A DNA stretch of 13,216 nucleotides from Spirochaetaceae bacterium. GTDB taxonomy: Bacteria > Spirochaetota > Spirochaetia > SZUA-6 > Bin103. Positions 1-6,785 of the stretch are shown one piece after another (the stretch's first letter is position 1; each line of letters begins with the position of its first letter). A program made the translations under genes and the position numbers. A model generated the notes under the pieces. The model was not told the origin of the DNA. It worked only from the letters and a program-made list of their open reading frames with translations, and searched no databases. The stretch spans positions 1 to 13,216 of the forward strand of contig JAPPKD010000179.1 of the NCBI GenBank assembly GCA_028820215.1, given 5' to 3'.

Positions 1-30
1 TCGGCGGACGCGCCTACTTTTTCTCCTCTC

Positions 31-999
31 CTACACGAATAAGCCGGGCTCAGTGGCGCCCGTGAGGTTGATGAAGTAGTTGTCCGGGTCGAAGTCCCAT
101 CGGGCACTCAAGGTGTGCGTGCCATCGGGATTCTCCTCCGACCAGGTGAACGTGCCGTCGGACGCCAAGGTCATGGTCATGATGTCGTACCAGTCGTCGT
201 CGTCACTGTGCCACTCAAAAACCCAAACGCCGACCGGCGGCAGGGCAAGCGAGGGGTCGGCAACGCGAGTCATCCTGTCCGATCCCATATCTTCGCCGCT
301 TTCGTCCGCCCAGTGGTTGATAATCAAGTCATCATCGCCGACCAGCAGATACGGCTTCCGCAGTTCGGCAAGGATATCGTCGGTGTCGTCGTCGTCGTCA
401 TGATTGTGGTACCAGATGCGCACGATTTCTCGATCGTTGATCTCCCAGGTGCCGCGTTGCTGCCATTGATGATCAAGTGCCCCTTCCATGTCGAAGTGAG
501 CGCGAATGAGAATGAACCGCGTCTCCGTGAAGGTCAGGTAGTCAACCCAGGTACCCGCACGCTCGCCGTCGTCGTGCCACTCGTTCATCTGCTGCCATGT
601 GCCGAGAATGCGCTCCTGGTTCGTGAGCGGTCGGGCGTCCACCGCAATCGTGAACGTCACCGATTCCATAGTCCCCCCGGTCGCGGAGTCCTTGGCCGTG
701 TAGGTCATGTCGTACGTTCCCGGCGTGGTAGGGGTCCCGCTGAGCACCCTGGTGGCTGGGTCGAACGTGAGTCCGGGCACGGCGGGCGAAAGCGAGTAGA
801 CGAGACCCTCCTTGCCTCCCATGGCCTCCGGCAACGTCTCCGTCACTGCTGTGCCGACAACCATCCTCGGCAGCGAGATCGTCAGCTTCTCTGCCGAGAA
901 CCTCACGTCCGGGGCAACCGGCGCCGTGCAGCCGGCAAGTACTGCTCCGAACGCAACCAGGGCGGTTGCCGTCGCTATCAATCTGTTGGTGGTTCGCAT
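31..999 (-). CDS. Putative-Ig-domain lipoprotein with two lipocalin-like C-terminal modules
   Basis: A secreted, lipid-anchored envelope protein of 322 residues and unknown role. The start at 999 is set by an AAAGGAGG-type ribosome site at about 1005-1014, directly upstream; an in-frame ATG at 1131 lacks one and adds a non-signal-like leader. Residues 1-24 form a type II signal peptide ending in the lipobox L-A-G-C, so Cys24 should be lipidated. Residues about 38-120 match the putative Ig (He_PIG) fold, with the diagnostic V-Y-S-L-S-P, G-L-T-F-D-P-A-T and L-S-G-T-P-T-x-P-G-T-Y motifs. Two related modules follow, each beginning G-(T/V)-W and containing E-W-H-x-D-D and a T-F-T strand (133-230 and 257-314). 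The second is shorter and ends abruptly. There are acidic runs (five Asp at 201-205, four at 266-269). Base composition is lower in GC than the neighbours. The signal peptide and Ig call are firm; the function is unknown. Confidence 0.85.
   Translation of the reverse strand: MRTTNRLIATATALVAFGAVLAGCTAPVAPDVRFSAEKLTISLPRMVVGTAVTETLPEAMGGKEGLVYSLSPAVPGLTFDPATRVLSGTPTTPGTYDMTYTAKDSATGGTMESVTFTIAVDARPLTNQERILGTWQQMNEWHDDGERAGTWVDYLTFTETRFILIRAHFDMEGALDHQWQQRGTWEINDREIVRIWYHNHDDDDDTDDILAELRKPYLLVGDDDLIINHWADESGEDMGSDRMTRVADPSLALPPVGVWVFEWHSDDDDWYDIMTMTLASDGTFTWSEENPDGTHTLSARWDFDPDNYFINLTGATEPGLFV
385..399. repeat. GTC trinucleotide run encoding poly-Asp
   Basis: Five consecutive GTC triplets (GAC on the coding strand) encode Asp201-205 of the lipoprotein. 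A shorter run of the same triplet near 193-205 encodes the Asp run in the second module. Such runs can gain or lose whole codons by slippage without breaking the frame. Confidence 0.7.
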
Positions 1000-1172
1000 C
1001 GTCTCTCCTCCTTTGTCGATGCTGTCTGGGTCAGATTCGAAAGCCCGCACGGGCACGGTCGTCTCGCCGCTACGGCCGCCAGACGGGACCATCGAGAGCA
1101 GCGCCGCGTGTGCGCGGGGAAGACCGTGCACAGGCGCGAGAGTGACTCCGTCGTGTCATGCGACGCACATCA

Positions 1173-1190
1173 CGTGTTATTCGTATCACG
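1173..1190. promoter_or_regulatory. Operator-like dyad A, upstream of HTH gene
   Basis: An 18-bp imperfect palindrome, CGTGTTAT-TC-GTATCACG. The outer CGTG/CACG pairs are perfect and 6 of 8 positions per arm are symmetric. It matches the second dyad (1245-1262) at 13 of 18 positions and starts 72 bp upstream of it, close to seven helical turns. An isolated CGTGTCA half-site lies just before it at 1152-1158. I infer it is a binding site for the neighbouring HTH protein; this is not proven. Confidence 0.4.
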
Positions 1191-1218
1191 GACTCTCAAG
1201 TACCGTCAACGACGCGGG

Positions 1219-1247
1219 TTGGTTTCTGCTCGGGTCTTCGCTATCGT
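1219..1247 (+). promoter_or_regulatory. Candidate promoter for HTH gene
   Basis: TTGGTT (1219-1224) and TATCGT (1242-1247) are separated by 17 bp. Transcription would then start close to the GTG at 1255, giving a leaderless or nearly leaderless message, which fits the absence of a ribosome site there. The -35 match is poor, so this is tentative. Confidence 0.3.
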
Positions 1248-1262
1248 GTTACATGTGACACG
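1245..1262. promoter_or_regulatory. Operator-like dyad B, over the HTH gene start
   Basis: An 18-bp palindrome with arms CGTGTTACA and TGTGACACG; 8 of 9 base pairs are symmetric. It overlaps the end of the candidate -10 box and covers the GTG start codon, the place where a repressor would block initiation. Together with dyad A it suggests autoregulation with possible looping. Partner and function are inferred. Confidence 0.45.
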
Positions 1263-1683
1263 ATCGGGGCTGGACGATCTCCGCTCCGCGGTACGGCTGC
1301 ATGTCGAGCGGGAGGGCCTGCGGCCGCTCTCCGCCCGTACCGGAATCCCCGTCGGCCAGCTCCGCAGCCTCATGCAGGGGCGCGCCGCGCTGAGCACCAC
1401 GCTGGAGCGTGTCTCGTCCGCGCTCGGGCTGGAGTTCTACGTCGGACCGCCGCGCAAGCCGGACTCGGCCCGTGCGCGCAGAGGCTACGAAGGCCAAACG
1501 GTCCGAGAGCGTCCCGCCTCCGGCGAGGAAGCAGCACCCGCGTGGGCGACGAAGCTGCAGCGCGAATTGCGCGCCGGCCTTCGGGAGGACTTGGCTCAGC
1601 TGCTGCGCGAGCTCACGGACGCCAGGCGCGAACTCCCGCGTCCGAAGCGGCCGGAGACCGGCTCACCACGTGCTGGCGATTGA
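1255..1683 (+). CDS. Small helix-turn-helix DNA-binding protein
   Basis: A 142-residue protein, probably a transcriptional regulator. Residues about 6-62 form an XRE/Cro-like helical domain. The likely HTH lies at 22-43 (L-S-A-R-T-G-I-P-V-G-Q-L-R-S-L), followed by a helix and the G-L-E-F-Y-V-G-P-P-R motif at 58-67. I know this motif from HTH proteins related to phage-type repressors, in which an S24 peptidase can follow. No peptidase is present here. Residues 68-90 are a basic, disordered-looking linker. Residues about 93-120 are a charged amphipathic helix that may be a coiled-coil dimerization segment. GTG at 1255 is chosen because it opens directly before the conserved domain; GTG at 1246 is the alternative. 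No clear ribosome site is seen. It diverges from the lipoprotein gene and lies 157 bp upstream of the Rpn nuclease gene, either of which it could regulate. Confidence 0.7.
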   Translation: MTRSGLDDLRSAVRLHVEREGLRPLSARTGIPVGQLRSLMQGRAALSTTLERVSSALGLEFYVGPPRKPDSARARRGYEGQTVRERPASGEEAAPAWATKLQRELRAGLREDLAQLLRELTDARRELPRPKRPETGSPRAGD

Positions 1684-1840
1684 GAGCCGCTCGCCCGTCC
1701 AAGGTGGCAGACGAGGTTCGCGGAAAAACACCGTAGCGTAAGCAGCCGTCCAGCCAAGCCCCGACCGCCAGACTGCCTGCTACGCGTGCCTGCCGAGTGG
1801 CCGGCTCAAGCGCCAGCGCACGGGCGTGCATTGATGAAGT

Positions 1841-2830
1841 GTGAGCCCGAGCCGACCGCACGACAAGTACTTCCGCAGCGTCTTCTCCAACACCCGGGAC
1901 GCCGCCAGCCTGCTCCGCGCCTGCGTCCCGGGGCCACTTGCCCGGACACTGCGCTGGTCCACGCTCACCCTGCAGCCGGGCCGCTTCGTCAGCCCCGACT
2001 GGCGCGACAGCGAGGCCGACCTGCTCTTCTCCGTCGAGCGGGAGGCGCCTCCGACGCCCGTCCTGCTCTACGTGCTGCTGGAGCACCAGTCGTCGCCCGA
2101 CTCGTGGATGCCGTTGCGAATGCTGAACTACTGTCTACAGGTCTGGCTCCGCTGGCGGAGCCGACACGGAGGCGAGCACCGCTTGCCGCTGATCGTGCCG
2201 CTGGTACTCTATCAGGGAGCCGAACCGTGGCAGTACGAGCGGGAGTTCGCAACGTTGTTCGCCGATGCGGAGCCAGCGTGGCGATGGGTACCCCGCTTCG
2301 AGCACCTGCTGATCGACCAGACCAGGCAGAGCCCGAAGTCGGTGCCCGGGGCCCTGTCCGCCAAGCTTGCCCAGATCGCGATGATGGCCGCGTTCCGCGA
2401 GCCTCGGGAGGAGCTGCTGGAGTCGGCGACGCGGCTAATGGGCGAGCTGTACCGCGCCGCCGGATTCGAAGAAGTCGCCAAGCACGTGGAGTACGTGCTC
2501 ACGACGCAGCCGGGCGAGTACCGGCCGCTGTTCGTCCGGGCGCTGCGCCGCAATGTACCCGGCCGCGGAGGAGACGTGATGAACTACGTTGAGCAACTGA
2601 TCGAGAGAGGCCGCCGAGAGGGTCGTCAGGAAGGAAGACTGGAGTTGGCTCAAGCCATTGATGGCCTGCTCGAGCGCGATGTTCCGTGGTCCATTATCGA
2701 AGCCGCCACCGGCATCGACGAGGCCGGCTTTCGCGACCTCAAACGACACGCCGCGACGTTGCGCCGTGGCGGCCGGCTGGACCTGGAACTGGACCAGGAC
2801 GGACTCTCGGAGTTGCGCCGCCAGCGGTGA
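1841..2830 (+). CDS. Rpn-family (transposase_31) PD-(D/E)XK nuclease
   Basis: A 329-residue member of the Rpn/YhgA-like family, known as recombination-promoting nucleases and often annotated as putative transposases. The N-terminal H-D-K-Y-F-R-S-V-F motif (7-15) is diagnostic. The nuclease core shows Asp60 in S-E-A-D-L-L-F and Glu81-x-Gln83 in L-L-E-H-Q-S, the expected PD-(D/E)XK residues. L-V-L-Y-Q-G follows at about residue 125. The C-terminus has the family's charged helix, with E-R-G-R-R-E-G-R-Q-E-G at about 251-261, and a small helical tail. The length is normal and the frame intact. GTG at 1841 is the first possible start after an in-frame TGA at 1835-1837; only a weak GA-rich ribosome site precedes it. 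No terminal inverted repeats were seen, so it looks like a solitary gene, not part of an IS. It may cleave DNA without sequence specificity, by analogy with E. coli RpnA. Confidence 0.87.
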   Translation: MSPSRPHDKYFRSVFSNTRDAASLLRACVPGPLARTLRWSTLTLQPGRFVSPDWRDSEADLLFSVEREAPPTPVLLYVLLEHQSSPDSWMPLRMLNYCLQVWLRWRSRHGGEHRLPLIVPLVLYQGAEPWQYEREFATLFADAEPAWRWVPRFEHLLIDQTRQSPKSVPGALSAKLAQIAMMAAFREPREELLESATRLMGELYRAAGFEEVAKHVEYVLTTQPGEYRPLFVRALRRNVPGRGGDVMNYVEQLIERGRREGRQEGRLELAQAIDGLLERDVPWSIIEAATGIDEAGFRDLKRHAATLRRGGRLDLELDQDGLSELRRQR

Positions 2831-2910
2831 TCCTGGTCCATGGTTCCGCGCGCACCCGTGCTGAACGCTGCGCGGGCTATGGGATAGACTGCGGCGGTCC
2901 GGTCCCGCGC

Positions 2911-2928
2911 CTCACGGCCGGCCGTGAG
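2911..2928. promoter_or_regulatory. Perfect 18-bp palindrome upstream of RraA-family gene
   Basis: CTCACGGCCGGCCGTGAG is fully self-complementary with no central spacer. It lies 39 bp before the RraA-family ATG. A possible -10 box (TAGACT, 2885-2890) lies just upstream with a weak -35, which would put the palindrome in the early transcribed region. An operator for a dimeric repressor is likelier than a terminator, because no T-run follows. Confidence 0.45.
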
Positions 2929-2967
2929 AGATCCCGAGCGCGACCCCCGTGAACTGAGGAGAACCCC

Positions 2968-3684
2968 ATGTCAGACGCTGCCCTCCTGGAGGAGCTCAGG
3001 AAGATCGACACGCCCACGGTCACCAACGTGGTGGCCACCTACCCCGGCAACGACCTGTGCCTGGAGCTGTACCACCCCTGGGAGGCGAGCTGGTACACCG
3101 ACAACCGGCTGTCGTGCTGGTATCCGGAGCTGGGCCCCGTGGCCGGCTACGCGGTCACCTGCGTCTACGGCGTCGCGGACCCGGGCTACTCGGCGCTGAC
3201 CCTGATGGACGTCCTGGAAGCGACGGACCGGCTCGGCAAGCCGTCCATCTTCTGCTTCGAGCAGCGCTTCCCGCCGCATTTGGCCAACAAGGTGGGGCTG
3301 GCCGGCGGCAACATGACCTCCGCGCTGCGTGCCTGCGGCGCGGTCGGCGCGATCAGCAACGGCCCCTCGCGCGACATCCACGAGATCCGACCCATGGGGT
3401 TCCAGTACCTGACGCGCGGCGTGTGCGCCGGCCACGGCCCGCAGGCGCTGCAGGCCGTGCAGGTGCCGGTGCGCCTGTCCGGCATGGACGTGGCGCCGGG
3501 CGAGATTGTCCACATGGACGAGAACGGCGCGGTGAAGTTCCCGGGCGACCGGCTCGAAGAGGTCGTCACCAACGCGAAGAAGCTACTGGAGCACGAGGAG
3601 GACCGGGTCGGCCGCCTGCTCGAGGCCCGCGGCTTCGAGGAGGTGCGCGCCATCATGGGCACGCACCAGTACGCGAAGAAGTAA
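2968..3684 (+). CDS. RraA / HMG-aldolase-fold family protein
   Basis: A 238-residue RraA-like protein. The family covers RNase E inhibitors and Mg-dependent 4-hydroxy-4-methyl-2-oxoglutarate or oxaloacetate-cleaving aldolases. The core signature is present: G-G-N-M-T-S-A-L at 113-120, G-A-V-G-A-I-S-N-G-P-S-R-D at 124-136 (Arg135 and Asp136 are the usual substrate and metal contacts), and the V-x-P-G-E-I-V-H-M-D-E-N-G-A loop at 175-188. Two usually acidic positions are Asn here: Asn115, where aldolases have G-E/D, and Asn131, where many have D-G-x-x-R-D. An aromatic-rich insert (Y-H-P-W-E-A-S-W-Y, 35-43) precedes the core. GAGGAG at 2956-2961 supports the ATG. An aldolase-like or lyase role is likelier than RNase E control, but the substrate is unknown. 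It ends 7 bp from the oppositely oriented MBL gene with no evident terminator between them. Confidence 0.85.
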   Translation: MSDAALLEELRKIDTPTVTNVVATYPGNDLCLELYHPWEASWYTDNRLSCWYPELGPVAGYAVTCVYGVADPGYSALTLMDVLEATDRLGKPSIFCFEQRFPPHLANKVGLAGGNMTSALRACGAVGAISNGPSRDIHEIRPMGFQYLTRGVCAGHGPQALQAVQVPVRLSGMDVAPGEIVHMDENGAVKFPGDRLEEVVTNAKKLLEHEEDRVGRLLEARGFEEVRAIMGTHQYAKK

Positions 3685-3691
3685 CCGCCGC

Positions 3692-4459
3692 TCAGCTCAC
3701 CTCGTAGGAGCTGGCGGTGTAGGTCACCGACTGCCCCGGCTCCAGGGGCACCACGGCGGTGCCGGGGCTCAGGAACGCCACCTGACGGGTCAGCTCGTCG
3801 ATGTCGGCCGGCTGGCCGAGCTCCTGGCCGTAGTGGCAGGGGATGACCACGTCGGCCCGGATCAGACTGGCGGCGCGGGCGCCCTCGCGCACTCCCATGG
3901 TGTACTTGCCGCCGACCGGCAGGATCGCCACCTGCGGGCCGTACATCTGGCTGATGAGCTGCATGTCGCTGAACAGGCAGGTGTCGCCGGCGTCGTACAC
4001 GGTCACGCCGTTGTCGTAGGCCATGACGAAGCCGGCGTTCGCGCCGCCGGTATGGTAGAGCACGCCCTGCGGCAGCGGGTGCGGCAGCACGTGGTCGGAC
4101 AGCGAGTGGGAGTGATGCGCCTGGGTCATGGTGACCTCCACGTCGGCCACGGTCGCCGAGCCGCCCGGATTGAGCGGCAGCAGGGTGTCTTCGCGGAGGC
4201 CGACGGCCTTGGCAACCTCGCACAGCTCGTAGTGGCTGATGAACGTCGCGCCGGTGCGCTTGCAGATCTCGTAGCTGTCGCCGATGTGGTCGGCGTGGCC
4301 GTGGGTGGCCAGCACCAGGTCGGCGGCGTCGACCTGGTCGCGGCTCAGCGTGGTGGTGGGATTGTCGTCCAGCCACGGGTCGAAGTAGCTGACCGTGCCC
4401 CGGTCCGACTCGAAGCGAAACGACGCGTGGCCGATGTAGGTGATGGTGATGCGTGCCAT
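3692..4459 (-). CDS. UPF0173-type metallo-beta-lactamase-fold hydrolase
   Basis: A 255-residue cytoplasmic metal-dependent hydrolase of the UPF0173 group. Metal ligands are visible: H53-x-H55-x-D57-H58 (T-H-G-H-A-D-H-I-G-D), a His in A-H-H-S-H-S at 114-119, Asp159 in Y-D-A-G-D-T, and His209 in I-P-C-H-Y-G. The block L-P-V-G-G-K-Y-T-M-G at 180-189 is typical of the family. The reaction in vivo is not established for the group. The start is secured by an AGGAGG ribosome site at 4465-4470. It lies 12 bp downstream of the ABC exporter half B stop codon, so it is probably the last gene of the same operon. It is about 25 residues longer than many relatives, mostly in a His- and Pro-containing loop near 119-135. 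All expected ligands are intact. Confidence 0.9.
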   Translation of the reverse strand: MARITITYIGHASFRFESDRGTVSYFDPWLDDNPTTTLSRDQVDAADLVLATHGHADHIGDSYEICKRTGATFISHYELCEVAKAVGLREDTLLPLNPGGSATVADVEVTMTQAHHSHSLSDHVLPHPLPQGVLYHTGGANAGFVMAYDNGVTVYDAGDTCLFSDMQLISQMYGPQVAILPVGGKYTMGVREGARAASLIRADVVIPCHYGQELGQPADIDELTRQVAFLSPGTAVVPLEPGQSVTYTASSYEVS

Positions 4460-4471
4460 GAGTTCCTCCTA

Positions 4472-6301
4472 TCACGCCGGCACCGGCCGGCGCTCGATGT
4501 AGTCCAGACTCTGATGTCGGAAGTAGGTGTCGTACAACTCCGCGTAGTGGCCGCCGGCCGCGGACAGCGATTCGTGGTCGCCCTCCTCGATGATGCGCCC
4601 GGCGCGCAGCACGACGATACGGTCGGCGTGCCGGACCGTCGACAGGCGGTGCGCGACCACCACCGCGGTGCGGTCGCGCAGCACCTCGTCCAGGCCTTCC
4701 TGGATCAGCGCCTCGGTGAGCGGATCGACGCTGGCGGTGGCCTCGTCCAGGACGATAACCGACGGGTCCTTGAGCAGCACCCGCGCCAGCACCACGAGCT
4801 GGCGCTGCCCCATGGACAGGCTGCGGCCGCGCTCGCTGACTGCCGTCGCCAGCCCGTCGTGCAAGGTCTTCACCCAGTCGCCGCCGCCGATCCGCCGCGC
4901 GGCGCGCTCCACCTCATCCTCGCCCGCGTCCGGCCGCCCGTAGCGGATGTTGTCGGCCACCGTGCCGTTGAACAGGAACGGCACCTGCGTGACGAAGCCC
5001 AGGTGAGACCGGAGGCTCGCCAGGTCGAGGCCGCGGATATCCCGGCCGTCGACGCGGATCGAGCCGGCCTGGAACTCGTAGAAGCGGGCGATCAGCCTGG
5101 TGATGCTGGACTTGCCGGAGCCGGTGTGGCCGACCAGCGCCACCGTCTCGCCCGCGTCGATGGTAAGCGAGAAGCGCTCGAACACCGGCTCCCCCTCCTG
5201 GTAGGCGAAGTCGACCTCGCGGAGCTCGATCCGGCCCGAGAGCGTGGCCACCGGCTCCGAGCCGGTCTGGCGGACCGTGGGCTCGGCGTCGAGCAGCGCG
5301 AACACCCGCTCGCCGGCGGCCAGGCCGAGCTGGAGCTGGCTCCAGAAGGAGGCGATGGAGGTGAGCGGGAACCACAGCAGTCCCACCCCCTGCAGGAACA
5401 GGTACCACTGCCCGATCGACAGGCCGGCCGCCGATACCCGCACGCCGCCCAGGTACGCCAGCACGCTGGTGGCCACGCCCGCGATCGCGAACAGCAGCGG
5501 GAAGATGCCGGAGAAGACCAGGCCGGCCCGCCAGTTCAGCCGGTAGGAGGCGTCGTTCACGCCGGTGAAGCGGTCGTAGATCAACTGCTCCTTGCGGAAC
5601 GACTTGGCGACGGCGATGCCGCTCATGGTCTCGTGCACGTGGGCGGTGAGGTCGCCGAGGGCGCGCCGCGACTGGGTGACCGTGCGGCGCGCGACGTGCC
5701 GGAAGCCGAGCGCGACGCCGACGATCAGCGGCACCAGCAGCAGGGTCACGCCGGTCAGCAGCACGTCGACCGTGAACAGGTAGGCGAGCACCAGCGCCAC
5801 CAGCACCGTCTGGCTGACCAGCTCCATGGTCAGCGACACCACCTCCGAGAACGCCTGCGAGTCGGAGGCCACGCGGCTGACCACCTTGCCGGTCGGGTTG
5901 GCGTCGTAGAAGGACAGGTCGTGGCCCATCAGCGCCGCGAACGCGTCGTTGCGCAGCCGCTCGACCACGCCGCCGATCGCGCGCGACCCGGACGCGCGGC
6001 GATGGGCGTTGAACAGCCAGCTCAGCGTGTTCAGGCCGATGATCGCCCCCGCGGTGCCGAGCACCCAGCGCAGCGCGACCGGAGCGCCGCCTGCCAGCTC
6101 CGCGCTCACCCCGTCGATGGCGCGGGAGACCATGATCGGCAGGAGCGTGCCGCTCACCGCGCCGGCCAGGATCGAGCCGCACACCAGCAGGATCCGCCTG
6201 CGCTCCGGCCGGAACCGGGCCAGGATGCGGCGCACCAGCTCCCGGTCGCTGTACGAGCGGTCGTACGCCTCGGCCTCGATGCCGTCCATGAGGAAGCCCA
6301 T
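4472..6301 (-). CDS. ABC exporter half B (membrane domain plus ATPase, catalytic NBD)
   Basis: An intact 609-residue half-transporter of the type IV exporter class, with an N-terminal six-helix membrane domain (about 35-320) and a C-terminal nucleotide-binding domain (about 355-595). Walker A is G-H-T-G-S-G-K-S-S (391-399), the Q-loop Gln is 439, Walker B ends in Asp519-Glu520 (canonical catalytic Glu), the D-loop is A-S-V-D, and the switch His is 551. The signature reads L-S-M-G-Q (495-499) instead of L-S-G-G-Q, a pattern typical of one partner in heterodimeric exporters (TM287/288 and BmrCD type). The ATG overlaps the stop of half A as TGATG, which implies translational coupling and stoichiometric assembly. 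Likely cargo is drugs or lipids; the sequence does not say. Without a working half A it may be non-functional, unless it homodimerizes. Confidence 0.92.
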   Translation of the reverse strand: MGFLMDGIEAEAYDRSYSDRELVRRILARFRPERRRILLVCGSILAGAVSGTLLPIMVSRAIDGVSAELAGGAPVALRWVLGTAGAIIGLNTLSWLFNAHRRASGSRAIGGVVERLRNDAFAALMGHDLSFYDANPTGKVVSRVASDSQAFSEVVSLTMELVSQTVLVALVLAYLFTVDVLLTGVTLLLVPLIVGVALGFRHVARRTVTQSRRALGDLTAHVHETMSGIAVAKSFRKEQLIYDRFTGVNDASYRLNWRAGLVFSGIFPLLFAIAGVATSVLAYLGGVRVSAAGLSIGQWYLFLQGVGLLWFPLTSIASFWSQLQLGLAAGERVFALLDAEPTVRQTGSEPVATLSGRIELREVDFAYQEGEPVFERFSLTIDAGETVALVGHTGSGKSSITRLIARFYEFQAGSIRVDGRDIRGLDLASLRSHLGFVTQVPFLFNGTVADNIRYGRPDAGEDEVERAARRIGGGDWVKTLHDGLATAVSERGRSLSMGQRQLVVLARVLLKDPSVIVLDEATASVDPLTEALIQEGLDEVLRDRTAVVVAHRLSTVRHADRIVVLRAGRIIEEGDHESLSAAGGHYAELYDTYFRHQSLDYIERRPVPA

Positions 6302-6780
6302 CAGCCGGGCTCCGGGACGCCGTTCGGCGAAACGGGTGCCGCCCGTCCGGTCAGCGGCGGCAGGTCGAGGTCGTAGCGGCTGAAGATGCGCCGGTAGTGC
6401 GGGGAGCCGGCCAGCAGCTCCGCGTGCGTGCCGTTGGCCACCAGCCGCCCGCCGTCCAGCACCAGGATGCGGTCGGCCCAGCGGATCTGCGACAGCCGGT
6501 GGGTGACGATCAGCGTGGTGCGCCCGCGCTGGATGCGGGTGAGGGCGCGCTGGATCTCGTCCTCGGTGGCGCTGTCGATGGCGCTGGTGGAGTCGTCCAG
6601 GATCAGGATGCGAGGGTCCTTCAGGAACGCGCGCGCCAGCGCCAGGCGCTGCCGCTGGCCGCCGGACAAGGTGACGCCGCGCTCGCCGATCACGGTGTCG
6701 TAGCCGTCGACGAACGAGGTGATGAACTCGTCGGCCGCCGCCGCCTGCGCGGCCGCCTCGATGTCCGCGCGCGCGGCGCT

Positions 6781-6785
6781 GGGGG
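6781..6785 (-). other. Frameshift site 2 in ABC half A (G5 run)
   Basis: On the coding strand the run reads C5 within CGCCCCCAGC. Read straight through, the protein leaves the ABC family immediately after N-I-A-F-A-R-P. Omitting one C restores a normal continuation through [11 protein letters not shown] to [11 protein letters not shown]. One extra base in this run explains the break. Confidence 0.8.

Noticed and set aside
115..1254. The + strand extension upstream of the HTH gene
   Set aside because: This in-frame sequence is antisense to the lipoprotein and has no domain. Only the part from 1255 looks like a protein. It is an open frame by chance.
1732..1784. Hairpin between the HTH and Rpn genes (CGTAGC with GCTACG)
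   Set aside because: The 6-bp outer and 4-bp inner stems are separated by mismatched loops and a long apical loop, with no T-run. It is too weak to call as a terminator.
1841..2830. Rpn gene as part of an insertion sequence
   Set aside because: The family is often labelled transposase, but no flanking inverted repeats or target duplications were found, and the family is known for nuclease activity without classical transposition.
3833..6376. An 847-codon open frame on the + strand
   Set aside because: It lies antisense to the MBL hydrolase and ABC half B. Its product is low-complexity and rich in His, Arg, Gln and Ala, with no recognisable domain. Long antisense open frames are expected where the sense genes are GC-rich with G/C in third positions.
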